Below, one piece after another: positions 1 through 8,815 of a stretch of DNA of 64,000 nt. The first letter of the stretch is position 1, and each line of letters starts with the position of its first letter. The stretch comes from Dysgonomonas sp. 521 (GTDB lineage Bacteria; Bacteroidota; Bacteroidia; Bacteroidales; Dysgonomonadaceae), in the NCBI RefSeq assembly GCF_010501055.1, contig NZ_QVMO01000002.1, positions 124,001 through 188,000 of the forward strand, given 5' to 3'. The notes under the pieces are model-generated. The model had not been told where the DNA came from, ran no database searches, and saw only the letters and a list, made by a program, of their open reading frames with translations. Position numbers and translations under genes: made by a program.

Positions 1-42
1 TTCATTATGGAAAGTAAGTCTAATCAAACAAATAAAAATAAT

Positions 43-714
43 ATGAAGATAGTTGTAATTAACGGAAGTCCCCGGAAAAACGGGGCGACAGCCACTTTGT
101 TAAAAACAATGGTGAAACATCTGGAAGAAAAAGGGAATGTTGATGTTCAATATATTAATATCATGGATTATTCATTACTGTCTTGCACCGGATGTATGAG
201 TTGTTATCATAACGGAGTTTGCCATCTGAAAGACGGAGTGGAAGAGATAAACGGAATGATTGCCCAAGCTGATGGGCTGATTATTGGCTCGCCAACCTAC
301 TCAAGCAGTATGCCGGGTAGCCTGAAAACATTCATAGACAGAGGGCACTTTGTTCTGGAACAAGCTTTGGTCGGCAAATACACATTTGCCCTGAATACTT
401 ATGAGATTGCGGGAGGAGGAAATGTGATTTCTGGATTGAAAACTCTTTATCAATATTCCGGAGGAATATTATCAGGGAGCCATATCTGCAAATTACCATT
501 TAACACCGATCCTCTATCCAAATCGGGAAAAGTATTATTGAAGAAAACAGATAAATTCTATAATTCAGTCAAATCAACGAAAGGGAAATCGCTGATAAAC
601 AGAATTATTAATTTCATCGCTCTGTATATAATAATAAAACCGCAAGTGCTGAAACGTCCTAAACAGTATAAGGCTGTAATCGAACGTTGGAAAAAACTGG
701 GAATTTGTAAATAA
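43..714 (+). CDS. Flavodoxin-fold NADPH-dependent FMN reductase / iron-sulfur flavoprotein-like
   Basis: The N-terminus has the classic flavodoxin-like nucleotide-binding start (MKIVVINGSPRKNG, with a GSP loop at residues 8-10). A cysteine cluster C48-x2-C51-x2-C54-x5-C60 follows, as in iron-sulfur flavoproteins and related FMN reductases, and a second phosphate/flavin loop reads GSPTYSSSMPG. Family knowledge: such cytosolic proteins bind FMN and pass electrons from NAD(P)H to quinones or other acceptors; the substrate here is unknown. I chose the ATG at 43 because the fold begins there. An in-frame ATG lies at 7 and the frame is open to the window edge, so the true start could be further upstream. 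The gene converges on the beta-barrel gene, with a terminator between them. Confidence 0.8.
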   Translation: MKIVVINGSPRKNGATATLLKTMVKHLEEKGNVDVQYINIMDYSLLSCTGCMSCYHNGVCHLKDGVEEINGMIAQADGLIIGSPTYSSSMPGSLKTFIDRGHFVLEQALVGKYTFALNTYEIAGGGNVISGLKTLYQYSGGILSGSHICKLPFNTDPLSKSGKVLLKKTDKFYNSVKSTKGKSLINRIINFIALYIIIKPQVLKRPKQYKAVIERWKKLGICK

Positions 715-724
715 TTAAACTAAG

Positions 725-762
725 AAGAGTGTGTGTCGGCTTAATTTGCGACACACACTCTT
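725..762. terminator. Bidirectional intrinsic terminator
   Basis: A perfect 14-bp inverted repeat (AAGAGTGTGTGTCG and its complement) with a short loop sits between two convergent genes. It can serve the reductase gene on + and the beta-barrel gene on -. Confidence 0.8.
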
Positions 763-788
763 AACTTATCACTTTATAACGCGGCACA

Positions 789-1454
789 TTAAAACATATA
801 ACCAAGAGTCAGTGAAAGAATCCTGTTCTCATAGTCCATTTCACCACCCATAATCGTTGCATTGCCTATATTCGTTAATCCCAGTTCATAAGACAAGCCT
901 AAAGTATAATGTTTATACAGCTCAGCATTTACTTTGAAATTTAATCCGGCGTCAAATCGTTTCAAAATTTTATTGTCTCCGAATGTATTCGATTCCAAAT
1001 CAATAGGATTTTCGTTTACCATACCCTTTGCTTTGGTTTTGCCTCCAACACCATAAGCAAAATATGGGCCAACACCCGCACCTAATTTTAGATTATCTGC
1101 GATCTGCTGTTTATATGTGGCATAAAAAGGTATTTGCAGGACATGCTGAGTTAATTTTACAGAAGCGTTCTGTACGGCAAGCCCTCCCATATTGCCACCT
1201 CCTTCACTTTTTATACCTTTCATACTGTATATTAACCCGGACTGTAGGTAAATATGATTTGTTAACTCATATTCAATAGTTAACCCGACACGGGGAAGTA
1301 TTGGGCATTTTTTATCAAGAGGATCTGTTTCTTCTGTTGAATTAGAATAGTTAATTCCAGCCTCCAAGCCCCATGTAATTGTTTTGTTTTGAGCAACAAT
1401 TGGCATTAAACCAATTAGTAGTAATGTACACGTCAATGTTAATAGATGTTTCAT
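789..1454 (-). CDS. Outer-membrane beta-barrel protein (porin family)
   Basis: The protein is 221 aa when started at the ATG whose product begins with a clear signal peptide (MKHLLTLTCTLLLIGLMPIVAQ, cleavage after AQ). The mature part alternates polar and hydrophobic residues in amphipathic strands and ends in an aromatic residue (LGYMF), the usual signal for insertion by the Bam machinery. This matches the small OmpA-like or 'PorT/outer membrane beta-barrel' proteins common in Bacteroidota, whose role is mostly structural or unknown. The longer in-frame reading to 1637 adds 61 residues before the signal peptide and is rejected. It is divergent from the T6SS operon. Confidence 0.75.
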   Translation of the reverse strand: MKHLLTLTCTLLLIGLMPIVAQNKTITWGLEAGINYSNSTEETDPLDKKCPILPRVGLTIEYELTNHIYLQSGLIYSMKGIKSEGGGNMGGLAVQNASVKLTQHVLQIPFYATYKQQIADNLKLGAGVGPYFAYGVGGKTKAKGMVNENPIDLESNTFGDNKILKRFDAGLNFKVNAELYKHYTLGLSYELGLTNIGNATIMGGEMDYENRILSLTLGYMF

Positions 1455-1563
1455 GTTCAAATGGATAAAATTTTTCACAAAAAAAGAATAAATGATTAAC
1501 ATTACCAAATTATTGTAAAATAAACCTTTATGAAAAATAATTAACATTTTTACAACTGACTGC

Positions 1564-1593
1564 TTGTACTGTATAAATATTTTGTTATATTTG
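1564..1593 (+). promoter_or_regulatory. Bacteroidota sigma-70 promoter for the T6SS operon
   Basis: A TTG at 1564-1566 is followed after 19 bp by TATATTTG at 1586-1593, which matches the Bacteroidota -33/-7 consensus (TTTG, TAnnTTTG). Transcription would start near 1600, giving a leader of about 130 nt before tssD1. The motif TTGTGCCA occurs at 1591 and again at 1612, exactly 21 bp apart and overlapping the -7 box and start site, so it could be an operator. Confidence 0.6.
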
Positions 1594-1732
1594 TGCCACA
1601 TGGTGACAGAATTGTGCCATGTTGAGGAGTAAACCAAGGAAACATATTTAACAAATAATACAAAACTAATATAATTTCAATTTTAACGCGGACACATCTG
1701 TCTGTATTTACTAACAATTTAAATTTATTCTT

Positions 1733-2128
1733 ATGGCTTTTAGAGCAACATTATCCCTTGGCGGAAAAGAGTTTGACGTTCTTGATTGTGATTATTCACT
1801 AAAAAGAGATGTTGATTCAAAAGGACGCCCATCTTCAAACATCTATGGAGGTAAAGTAAGAGTACATGTGGAATCAACAGATGACACATCTATTCTTGAA
1901 GCGATGACCACGCAGTTCAAACCCATTTCGGGAAGTATCGTCTTCAAGAAAGGTGACGAAGAAGCTAAGATGAAAGAGCTTTCGTGGGAAAACGGATACA
2001 TCATCGAATTCGATGAAAATATTGATGTAATAGGTAATAAACCTATGACATTAACATTTGTAGTATCAGCACAAGTATTGAAAATCGGAGGAGCTCAATT
2101 CGAACAAAATTGGCCGGCCGGTAATTAA
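1733..2128 (+). CDS. tssD: T6SS tube protein TssD (Hcp), main copy
   Basis: A 131-aa protein of the Bacteroidota TssD/Hcp family. It begins MAFRATLSLGGKEFDVLDC, has the characteristic segment SLKRDVDSKGRPSSNIYGGK, and ends with a strand VLKIGGAQFEQNW that is echoed in the two other TssD copies of the locus. Hcp rings stack into the tube that is pushed out by the contracting sheath and carries VgrG and effectors. It is the first gene after the operon promoter and is followed by a strong stem-loop. This arrangement would suit much higher expression than the downstream genes. Length and motifs are typical and it looks intact. Confidence 0.93.
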   Translation: MAFRATLSLGGKEFDVLDCDYSLKRDVDSKGRPSSNIYGGKVRVHVESTDDTSILEAMTTQFKPISGSIVFKKGDEEAKMKELSWENGYIIEFDENIDVIGNKPMTLTFVVSAQVLKIGGAQFEQNWPAGN

Positions 2129-2134
2129 AACAGA

Positions 2135-2198
2135 AACGGATGCGGAGTGGATCTTTCAGTTCCTCGCAAGATTTGAGTTATCCCTCCGCCATTCCGTT
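2135..2198 (+). terminator. Long imperfect stem-loop after tssD1 (partial terminator or RNA-processing hairpin)
   Basis: Two arms (AACGGATGCGGAGTGGAT and ATCCCTCCGCCATTCCGTT) pair over about 17 bp with small bulges around a loop of about 27 nt. No long U-run follows directly; a weaker one is at 2254-2260. It probably attenuates transcription into tssB or stabilises the tssD1 message. Confidence 0.5.
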
Positions 2199-2323
2199 CT
2201 CTTTAGTGGTTTCCAGTAAGAATAAAAATTGGTGTTTTGATAACATCAAAAGCCTTTTTTGTATTCATTCTTATGGCAACAGAACAAAGATAATCATTTT
2301 TAATCTATATAAAATATATAAGT

Positions 2324-2779
2324 ATGATAGAATACGGAATAGGAGGCAATGAAGTTCCGGTAGACGCATCTGAATCTATCGCTGCGATTCCCGAAAACAG
2401 AACTCTTATTATAGAACAATTGACGTCAGAAGAGCCTGTCAGTCCGGAAGTTGTAACCGGATTAACATCGATAGATAGTGTGTTTGCCCATTATAAGCCA
2501 CAAGTAGATATTGAATTTGAAAATGGAGAAGGTCAACCCATAAACGAAACTTTGTATTTCAATAGTGTCGGAGACTTCTCTGTAAAGAATATGACGGAAC
2601 AAAGTTCTTTTCTAAACCAATTGGATGGGGAAGATAAATTCTGGAAGAGTATGCAGAAACAATTGCGCTCCAATAAAATACTTCAACGAGCTTTACAAGA
2701 TCCAAAATCAAGACAAGATATTATTGAAGCTTTGCGTGGTGTAAAAGCCGAACTTGAAGCAGCAGGAAAGGAAGAATAA
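2324..2779 (+). CDS. tssB: T6SS contractile sheath small subunit TssB (VipA-like)
   Basis: A 151-aa protein directly upstream of tssC, with the TssB pattern: an N-terminal beta segment, a conserved central part (VDIEFENGEGQPINETLYFN, then SVGDF), and a C-terminal helix (SRQDIIEALRGVKAELEAAG). TssB and TssC interlock to build the cytosolic contractile sheath around the TssD tube. It is the short Bacteroidota (T6SS-iii) version. The tssC start lies 19 nt after its stop, so the two are translationally close, as usual. A separate overlapping reading at 2140-2352 has no coding features. Confidence 0.88.
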   Translation: MIEYGIGGNEVPVDASESIAAIPENRTLIIEQLTSEEPVSPEVVTGLTSIDSVFAHYKPQVDIEFENGEGQPINETLYFNSVGDFSVKNMTEQSSFLNQLDGEDKFWKSMQKQLRSNKILQRALQDPKSRQDIIEALRGVKAELEAAGKEE

Positions 2780-2798
2780 TAAAATAAAGGATATTAAT

Positions 2799-4166
2799 AT
2801 GGCAGAAGAAAAAGATACAGCAGTTGCACCTGAAGTCAAACAAGGAAAAAGTAAATCCTCTGCACCTTCAGCAAAAGAGGCAATTAATAATTTAATCCGT
2901 TTTGGAGGATTCGGCTTTCTTGAATCTATTGTGAGCGGTATAGCAGCAATGAACCCTGATAAGGTTGCCCGTAAAACGATGTTCCTTAATGATGAAGAGA
3001 AAAAAGGAGCAAGACAAAATTTAACGAACGAATTAGATCTTTGGTTAGAATTACTGGAATCGACAAATTCGATATCGGAAATGTTGGCGAAAGCTGAAGA
3101 AAAAGCCACAAGTGCATCGTCTCTTCTTTCGAAGAACCAGTTGGCCGCAGTAGATACTGTTTTCAGTCTGGAACAATCTTACCGCAATGTGATGCTGTTC
3201 TACAAAAATACCGAATCGGATAAATTAACGAATATATCGGTTGTTAACGCATCACGAGATCAGATTACAGATTTGGATAACTCGCGTTTCATCGATCATG
3301 TTTCCGCCGAACTAAAGCAGAACTTCGACCGTCTTGACTTACGTAATAACTATTCATATCTGGTAATACCCGGTTGGCTGAAAAAGACTTCTGTTGTCGA
3401 TAAATGGGGAAATATAGCTAATGAAAATAAAGTAGGCTTTTTTACCGATTTCAGGGATTTGGAAAGCCCTGATGATGTGATTGATGAATTTTCATCATCA
3501 GGTTTGGCTAGTGCTGAGATCCACAAATCGAAAATCCGGATGTCGTGCAACTGGCTGATGGGACGTGGCAAATATGCAGAAATAGGAGAAAAGAATGACA
3601 TGCACGTATCTCCTGCTGCTGCTTTAGCCGGAAAGGTATATAGTTCGAATATCGCCCAAATTTCGGCAGGAAAAAAACATGGGGTTATCAGGGAGGTCGA
3701 TAGCGTTGTTTTCTCTTTAAAGAAAAGTGAAATATCCCAGCTCGAGAAATTAGGTTTAATACCAATGGTGCATGAATACGGAAGTGTCATGGCCTTTTCT
3801 GGCAAAACCCTCTTTACAGGCGATAATCTTGGTCTTCAAACCTATTCGGTTGTGGGGGTATTTGATTATATTACAAAGGTATTGTTCGATTTCTTAAACC
3901 GCCGTGCTTTTGAAAATTGGAGCGGCAAGACCGAACGTGACCTTCGTTCACAAATCATTAAATTTCTTGATGGAGTGCAAGGCCCGGATCGTTTAATCGA
4001 AAAATTCAAGATTGTACGTTTCGAGCGTGACCCGAATCAGAAAGACCGTATCTATCTGGATATACATTTGACACCATTCTTTCCTGCCAAAAGTTTTGTT
4101 ATTAAACTTGACGGAACGAAGGGTGAAGAAGAAAATACCTGGAATACGGATATTGAGCAACAATAA
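2799..4166 (+). CDS. tssC: T6SS contractile sheath large subunit TssC (VipB-like)
   Basis: A 455-aa protein starting at MAEEKDTAVAPEV; the in-frame ATG 45 nt upstream overlaps the end of tssB and is not needed. The order of parts fits TssC: a variable charged N-terminus, a core around residues 140-330, and the conserved C-terminal handshake region (ENWSGKTERDLRSQI, then VRFERDPNQKDRIYLDIHLT). With TssB it forms the sheath, which ClpV/TssH (29351-31837) recycles. No truncation is seen. Confidence 0.93.
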   Translation: MAEEKDTAVAPEVKQGKSKSSAPSAKEAINNLIRFGGFGFLESIVSGIAAMNPDKVARKTMFLNDEEKKGARQNLTNELDLWLELLESTNSISEMLAKAEEKATSASSLLSKNQLAAVDTVFSLEQSYRNVMLFYKNTESDKLTNISVVNASRDQITDLDNSRFIDHVSAELKQNFDRLDLRNNYSYLVIPGWLKKTSVVDKWGNIANENKVGFFTDFRDLESPDDVIDEFSSSGLASAEIHKSKIRMSCNWLMGRGKYAEIGEKNDMHVSPAAALAGKVYSSNIAQISAGKKHGVIREVDSVVFSLKKSEISQLEKLGLIPMVHEYGSVMAFSGKTLFTGDNLGLQTYSVVGVFDYITKVLFDFLNRRAFENWSGKTERDLRSQIIKFLDGVQGPDRLIEKFKIVRFERDPNQKDRIYLDIHLTPFFPAKSFVIKLDGTKGEEENTWNTDIEQQ

Positions 4167-4244
4167 ACTAAGCATAAAGTTGAATGGAAGAGTATCCGGG
4201 CAATCGCTTGTAGAGCTAACCCCGGATACTTAAAAAAACAGAGC

Positions 4245-4658
4245 ATGGACGGAAAGGCGATACTAAAATTAAGAAGCCCTAAAAAAGAAAACATTCAGAA
4301 CCTGTATCACGAAAGTTATGAGTTGACGCACTGTGAATACTCATTAAAAAAGAGTACCAACAAAAATGGTCAGGTGGATGGAGATGTTGCCGGTGGTGAA
4401 ATAATTGTAGCCTTACCCATGTTACCCAATGACAACATAATGATATGGGTGCTGGATGTATCCAGAAAATATAACGGAGAAATAACTATAAATGATGCTT
4501 TTTCCGAGTCTTTAGAAAGGATATACTTTGAAGAGGGTCGTCCAGTAAACTTTCGACTGCATTATGAACCGGGAGATACAACAAATATTGTTTTACTTCT
4601 GACAATTAACGTTCAAAAGTTAACAATAGGAGAAGAGGAATATATCAACAAACGATAG
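4245..4658 (+). CDS. tssD: TssD/Hcp-like paralogue 2
   Basis: A 137-aa protein related to TssD1. It shares the segment CEYSLKKSTNKNGQVDGDVAGG (like SLKRDVDSKGRPSSNIYGG in TssD1) and ends in a strand VQKLTIGEEEYINK that parallels the end of TssD1. It diverges enough that it may form a specialised ring, for example at the tube tip or base, or bind particular effectors; this is inference. It follows tssC after 78 nt and sits 3 nt before the next TssD-like gene. Confidence 0.75.
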   Translation: MDGKAILKLRSPKKENIQNLYHESYELTHCEYSLKKSTNKNGQVDGDVAGGEIIVALPMLPNDNIMIWVLDVSRKYNGEITINDAFSESLERIYFEEGRPVNFRLHYEPGDTTNIVLLLTINVQKLTIGEEEYINKR

Positions 4659-4661
4659 CCA

Positions 4662-5108
4662 ATGGGATTCTTTGATAAAATACGCAGCGGACGCTTGTTC
4701 TTTGGAAAAAAGGAACCCTCTCTGGTTGTCCATCTCTTCTTCAAAGGCAAGAAATATGTCCTTGAAGAATTTGATATGGAGTTCAAGCAGGATGTAGATT
4801 ATAAAGGAAACCCGAACAGCCCTGTATATGGCGGCAAATTAACAATAACAATAAGTGATGTGCCGGATGATAATATCAATAACTGGATGATGGATTCTTT
4901 CAGTAAACGGGATGGGGAGTTTCGCTTCTTTATGAACGATGGAATGATCAGGGAAGGTGCTTTATTGCAAATTCAGTTTAAAGATGCTTACTGTGTCGAT
5001 TATCAGAAAATGCTGAATCCACAGGGAGCAGGAGTTTTGACGACATTGGTCATATCGCCCCGTTATCTGAGAGTTGGCAATGAAGAATTTGAAAACAGGT
5101 GGAAGTAG
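4662..5108 (+). CDS. tssD: TssD/Hcp-like paralogue 3
   Basis: A 148-aa protein with an extra basic N-terminus (MGFFDKIRSGRLFFGKK) and then a TssD core: FKQDVDYKGNPNSPVYGGKL, and a C-terminal strand PRYLRVGNEEFENRW that closely matches the TssD1 end. It is the third TssD in the operon, directly after paralogue 2 and overlapping nothing. Multiple Hcp copies are known in Bacteroidota T6SS loci. The basic extension could dock it to the baseplate, but this is untested. Confidence is high for the family and low for a specific role. Confidence 0.78.
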   Translation: MGFFDKIRSGRLFFGKKEPSLVVHLFFKGKKYVLEEFDMEFKQDVDYKGNPNSPVYGGKLTITISDVPDDNINNWMMDSFSKRDGEFRFFMNDGMIREGALLQIQFKDAYCVDYQKMLNPQGAGVLTTLVISPRYLRVGNEEFENRWK

Positions 5109-5110
5109 GC

Positions 5111-5554
5111 ATGAAAGATCATTATACCATACAAGAATTTTACCTGATGCTGAAACTTGGATTATTCAAGAGTGGCAAGGTCGGTAATTGGGGATATGTA
5201 TCTATCAACAACAACCCATTATATTTAAAAAAGTCGATAGATAAATATCAGAATCAATTTTATGCAAAAAAACAATTGGGTATTGGCCTTTACCTATTGG
5301 ACCTGTATCTGTTAGAAAGAAACAATAATAATCAGGGAACGTATATAATGGTTATATCGGTATGCCGTACAACCCTGAATTATAAAGAAAAAACATATGT
5401 ATTGAAACTGGAAAGTATACATAATGTTGCAGATATAAAAGATGCGATAGTAAGCGGAAGCTTATCAAGAAAACGGAAATCTGTTTTTGGACGCAAATCA
5501 AGAAAAGCAACATTTGATGCCAGTCCGTTAAACTCAGTACAAAGAAAATATTAA
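5111..5554 (+). CDS. Conserved T6SS-locus protein of unknown function
   Basis: A 147-aa protein starting MKDHYTIQEFYLMLKLGLF. It has no signal peptide or membrane segment, a mixed alpha/beta look, and a very basic tail (SLSRKRKSVFGRKSRKA). I do not recognise the family. Its place, 2 nt after the third TssD and 16 nt before tssE, makes a structural or assembly role in the tube, sheath or baseplate likely. The start at 5111 is chosen because the earlier in-frame ATG at 5099 overlaps tssD3. Confidence 0.6.
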   Translation: MKDHYTIQEFYLMLKLGLFKSGKVGNWGYVSINNNPLYLKKSIDKYQNQFYAKKQLGIGLYLLDLYLLERNNNNQGTYIMVISVCRTTLNYKEKTYVLKLESIHNVADIKDAIVSGSLSRKRKSVFGRKSRKATFDASPLNSVQRKY

Positions 5555-5570
5555 AAAGAAAACGATTTTT

Positions 5571-6011
5571 ATGGAACTTCAATACTATAAATTACCATTA
5601 GACTTGGAATCTATCCTGAATGGAGATGGAGAAATATCCACATGTAGTGAAATCGAGTCCATAGATCAACATATAGAACTGATACTGACTACTTGTCCCG
5701 GGGAGCATAAATTTAACAAGAATTTTGGTTGCCGTATCTGGGATATGGACTTTGAGAAGGTTGTTTCCCGTAAAAAATGGGAAGAGGATTTTACTGCTCA
5801 TATCAAAGATGCTGTAGAACAATTTGAACAACGGATAAAGGATGTTGTAGTCTCTATACATATAACAGAAATTACAAGGGAAGACCGTGTGGCGAATACC
5901 ACAGCTATAAAGAAAAGAGTTATTGTTCAGATAAAAGCACAGCTTGTTTCAACAAGGCAATCTTGTGGCTATAAATACAAATTATATTTAGGCCCTTTAG
6001 CAACCGAATAA
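5571..6011 (+). CDS. tssE: T6SS baseplate protein TssE (gp25-like)
   Basis: A 146-aa protein with the gp25/GPW pattern: a short lead, then IDQHIELILTTCPGEHKFNKNFG, and further on helices and strands ending QSCGYKYKLYLGP. TssE is a cytosolic baseplate wedge protein that initiates sheath polymerisation and contacts TssF, TssG and TssK. It is followed 4 nt later by tssF1, a usual pairing. Length is normal for the family. Confidence 0.82.
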   Translation: MELQYYKLPLDLESILNGDGEISTCSEIESIDQHIELILTTCPGEHKFNKNFGCRIWDMDFEKVVSRKKWEEDFTAHIKDAVEQFEQRIKDVVVSIHITEITREDRVANTTAIKKRVIVQIKAQLVSTRQSCGYKYKLYLGPLATE

Positions 6012-6015
6012 AAGA

Positions 6016-7839
6016 ATGATAAGAGATAACGGACATAGTAAGCACGAGATACTAAGCAGAATGCGAAGAATCACAGCAAATTTATTTGGCGTCAGTCATA
6101 CAGAATTGCTGGATCCGATAATCAACCTGTTGTTAGAATCGTTGTCGGAAGAAATATACAAAATAGCCGGGGAAATAGAGAATATAGAAGATCGGATATT
6201 GGAAAAATTGTCATCTATCCTTGTCCCTTCAATTGATACGATTGCACAACCCTCTCATTGTATATTACATGCTGTTACCCAAGATAACATAACAGAAATA
6301 ACAACTGAAAGCGGATTTCAGCATTTCAGTAAAAATCACAACCGTCATTATTCATTCTATCCGGTATGTAATACCAATATTCGAAAAGGGGAGATCTTGT
6401 ATTTCGCACATAAAGGAGCAATTTATACAATAAATCGGGATTTATCCAAAGCGTTATACATCCGCAGTCAACGTCATGAAATGGACGATAATACATTCTG
6501 GCTGGGATTGGATTTAAATGAGAGTATAAAAGATATATCCGGATTATCGTTCTATTTTGATATAAATGGAACTTACGAAAAAAATAAGTATCTAAACCTA
6601 CTTTCATATACAACATGGAGTATTGGAGAAGAAAAACTCTCAATTAATAAAGGTTTATCTCACAAAGAAGAGTATTATGAAAATGGCACTTTGGATTTGT
6701 TTTCAGGATGTAACTTGTCAACTCAAATAAACCAACGGATAAAAGAATTTTATCGTATTCGTTATTTTTCAATAACGGGTAATTGCTCGATAGAAAATAA
6801 AAAAGAAATTTTCCCCAAAGAATTATTATCGTCTTTTCCAGAAAATAGTATTGCAGGAATAGACAAATCTTTGATTTGGATAAAAGTTACAGGTTCGCAA
6901 AGATTGACATCAGATATCATCAATACCTTGCAACCCTCGATTAACACATTTCCTGTTGTGAACAAGGAGTTAGTTTCAAAAATAATGGAGCTCAACTCAA
7001 CAATGCCTGTTATACCGCTCAATACCAAAACCAATACCTCATTCATTTCCATAAATAAAGTAACGGATTCTTCCGGAAAGAAATATTTTGACGTACCACT
7101 TTACAATGATACGGATAATACCTATGGTATTTACTCATTGCGGCGAGGAGGAGTGGAACGTTATAATAGAAGAGATGCAGGAGAATATCTTGCATATATA
7201 ATAGAAGCATTGAGTTGGGAAATATCATCCTTTTTTAAGGACAAGGACGAAGTAAAGGCAGATATGAAAAAGATTGAGGAACAAGTTAATAAATTGATTC
7301 AGCAATTAAAGAAGAAGTTAGCTGAAACCAAAGACCGCTACGAAATAGAAAACTATTTATGGCTGCCATTACCGGATAAAGCAGGTGAAGTCTATTTTGT
7401 GGATTACTGGACAACCAGTAGTCGGCAAGCAAACCATATACGTCAAGGGAGTACATTCTTTTCCACAGCTGATACTATCACAGCCTATTCATTAAGTCAA
7501 ACAATGGGAGGAGAATATGCACCCCGGGCATCCGAAAAAGACAACTTATATCAAAAGTCAATGGCTGAACACAGCTTATTGATTACAGATGACGATATCT
7601 TGGATTTTTGCTTGAAAGAATTTAATGAATCTATCAGTGAAGTCAAGGTTTGCAAAGGTTTTATGAAGAGTGAAAATCCAAAATTTGGTTTTATTGAAAC
7701 AACAGATATTCACCTTAAACCATTGAGCGCCATGAAAGATTACCTAAACGAAAAGGATAAAGAATATTTTCATCAATCCCTAAAAAAGAAATCCCCGGCA
7801 ACATATAATTACCGGATATTTATAGAAGACACATTATAA
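6016..7839 (+). CDS. tssF: T6SS baseplate protein TssF (copy 1)
   Basis: A 607-aa TssF of the Bacteroidota type. The N-terminus carries helices and the motif LEKLSSILVPSIDTIAQPSHCILHA. The middle has a large beta-rich region with a short coiled coil (about residues 410-440). The C-terminal third contains AGEVYFVDYWTTSSRQ and ends SPATYNYRIFIEDTL. TssF together with TssG and TssE forms the baseplate wedge. A clear paralogue lies at 27380-29152 and shares the same N-terminal, YWTT and NYRI motifs. Confidence 0.85.
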   Translation: MIRDNGHSKHEILSRMRRITANLFGVSHTELLDPIINLLLESLSEEIYKIAGEIENIEDRILEKLSSILVPSIDTIAQPSHCILHAVTQDNITEITTESGFQHFSKNHNRHYSFYPVCNTNIRKGEILYFAHKGAIYTINRDLSKALYIRSQRHEMDDNTFWLGLDLNESIKDISGLSFYFDINGTYEKNKYLNLLSYTTWSIGEEKLSINKGLSHKEEYYENGTLDLFSGCNLSTQINQRIKEFYRIRYFSITGNCSIENKKEIFPKELLSSFPENSIAGIDKSLIWIKVTGSQRLTSDIINTLQPSINTFPVVNKELVSKIMELNSTMPVIPLNTKTNTSFISINKVTDSSGKKYFDVPLYNDTDNTYGIYSLRRGGVERYNRRDAGEYLAYIIEALSWEISSFFKDKDEVKADMKKIEEQVNKLIQQLKKKLAETKDRYEIENYLWLPLPDKAGEVYFVDYWTTSSRQANHIRQGSTFFSTADTITAYSLSQTMGGEYAPRASEKDNLYQKSMAEHSLLITDDDILDFCLKEFNESISEVKVCKGFMKSENPKFGFIETTDIHLKPLSAMKDYLNEKDKEYFHQSLKKKSPATYNYRIFIEDTL

Positions 7840-7865
7840 ACCCAAGAGGCTACAAAGCAGAGTAT

Positions 7866-8729
7866 ATGGAACTTGTTTTTGGAAAATTTGTATTATTGTA
7901 TTTACTGATGCCCTTGATTGGATTGGTATTAGGTATTGTTATGGTTTTCATAGCTAAAAAAAACCAACTGATGGGCAATAAGAAAATGATATTTTACTTC
8001 CTCTTGTCCTGCCTGATATTGGCATTACCAGCCTTGTTGGGCTTTATCGATTATTGGTTTATGCCCTATGCCTATATCGGATTGGCGACATTGTTCCTGA
8101 TTTTAGGTTATTTCAATCTGAGTATATTAGCTAAGATCATAGACGGGTTTAAAGAAAAACCCTATTATATTGAGTTCCTGCTTGTTTTTGTAGTAATGTT
8201 TGTTGGTGCGGCATTCTTCTCCTTGGTTTTCAATTTATGTAATGAATTACAATACGGATTATGGGCATGTACATGTCTTTTACCTTTCATTTTTCCATCT
8301 TTATTTTTAAAGGCTTATCAAACATATTTGGATATCCCGTTGGAAGTATATAGAACATGGTCATATAATGGAGAGGCTGGGGAAATGACAGAAGGGGACT
8401 TCGATTCGAATAAAATAATCGTCGTTGAACTGGAAATCTTTAAACAAATAGAAGATACAAAACCGTTAAATATCAAAGCGAAATCATCAGAGATAACACC
8501 CTTCGACCTTTGGTTTAAAACATTCATCAGTGATTATAACAAAAAATCGCCACAAAGCCCGATTGTATATAAAGATAAGTCGGGAGTTCATGGATGGATA
8601 TTTTATGTCAACACCTCTATTTTAGGACGTAAAAGGTATATCGACCCAAGCTTGTCTTTTGTAAAGAACAAGATAAAAGAAAAAAATGTCATTATTGCAA
8701 AAAGAGTGCAACAAGAAGGAATGAATTAA
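7866..8729 (+). CDS. tssN: T6SS membrane-complex protein TssN
   Basis: A 287-aa protein with about five hydrophobic segments in its first 155 residues (starting at FVLLYLLMPLIGLVLGIVM), followed by a soluble C-terminal domain of about 130 residues. This is the TssN layout. In Bacteroidota the TssJLM complex is replaced by TssN, O, P, Q and R, and TssN is reported to link the inner-membrane complex to the baseplate. It lies between tssF and tssK, which fits the baseplate contact. Confidence 0.85.
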   Translation: MELVFGKFVLLYLLMPLIGLVLGIVMVFIAKKNQLMGNKKMIFYFLLSCLILALPALLGFIDYWFMPYAYIGLATLFLILGYFNLSILAKIIDGFKEKPYYIEFLLVFVVMFVGAAFFSLVFNLCNELQYGLWACTCLLPFIFPSLFLKAYQTYLDIPLEVYRTWSYNGEAGEMTEGDFDSNKIIVVELEIFKQIEDTKPLNIKAKSSEITPFDLWFKTFISDYNKKSPQSPIVYKDKSGVHGWIFYVNTSILGRKRYIDPSLSFVKNKIKEKNVIIAKRVQQEGMN

Positions 8730-8815
8730 AACCATATACTTTCTGATTCTTTTGTGTGCAAAGGTGGATTAATTATTATACAGAAAAATATATCATAAAA
8801 ATAAACAACTTACGA

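Noticed and set aside
1028-1279. 83-aa + strand reading inside the beta-barrel gene
   Set aside because: It is a shadow on the opposite strand of a clearly coding gene with a signal peptide.
2140-2352. 70-aa reading between tssD1 and tssB
   Set aside because: It covers the stem-loop and the tssB start; composition is not protein-like.
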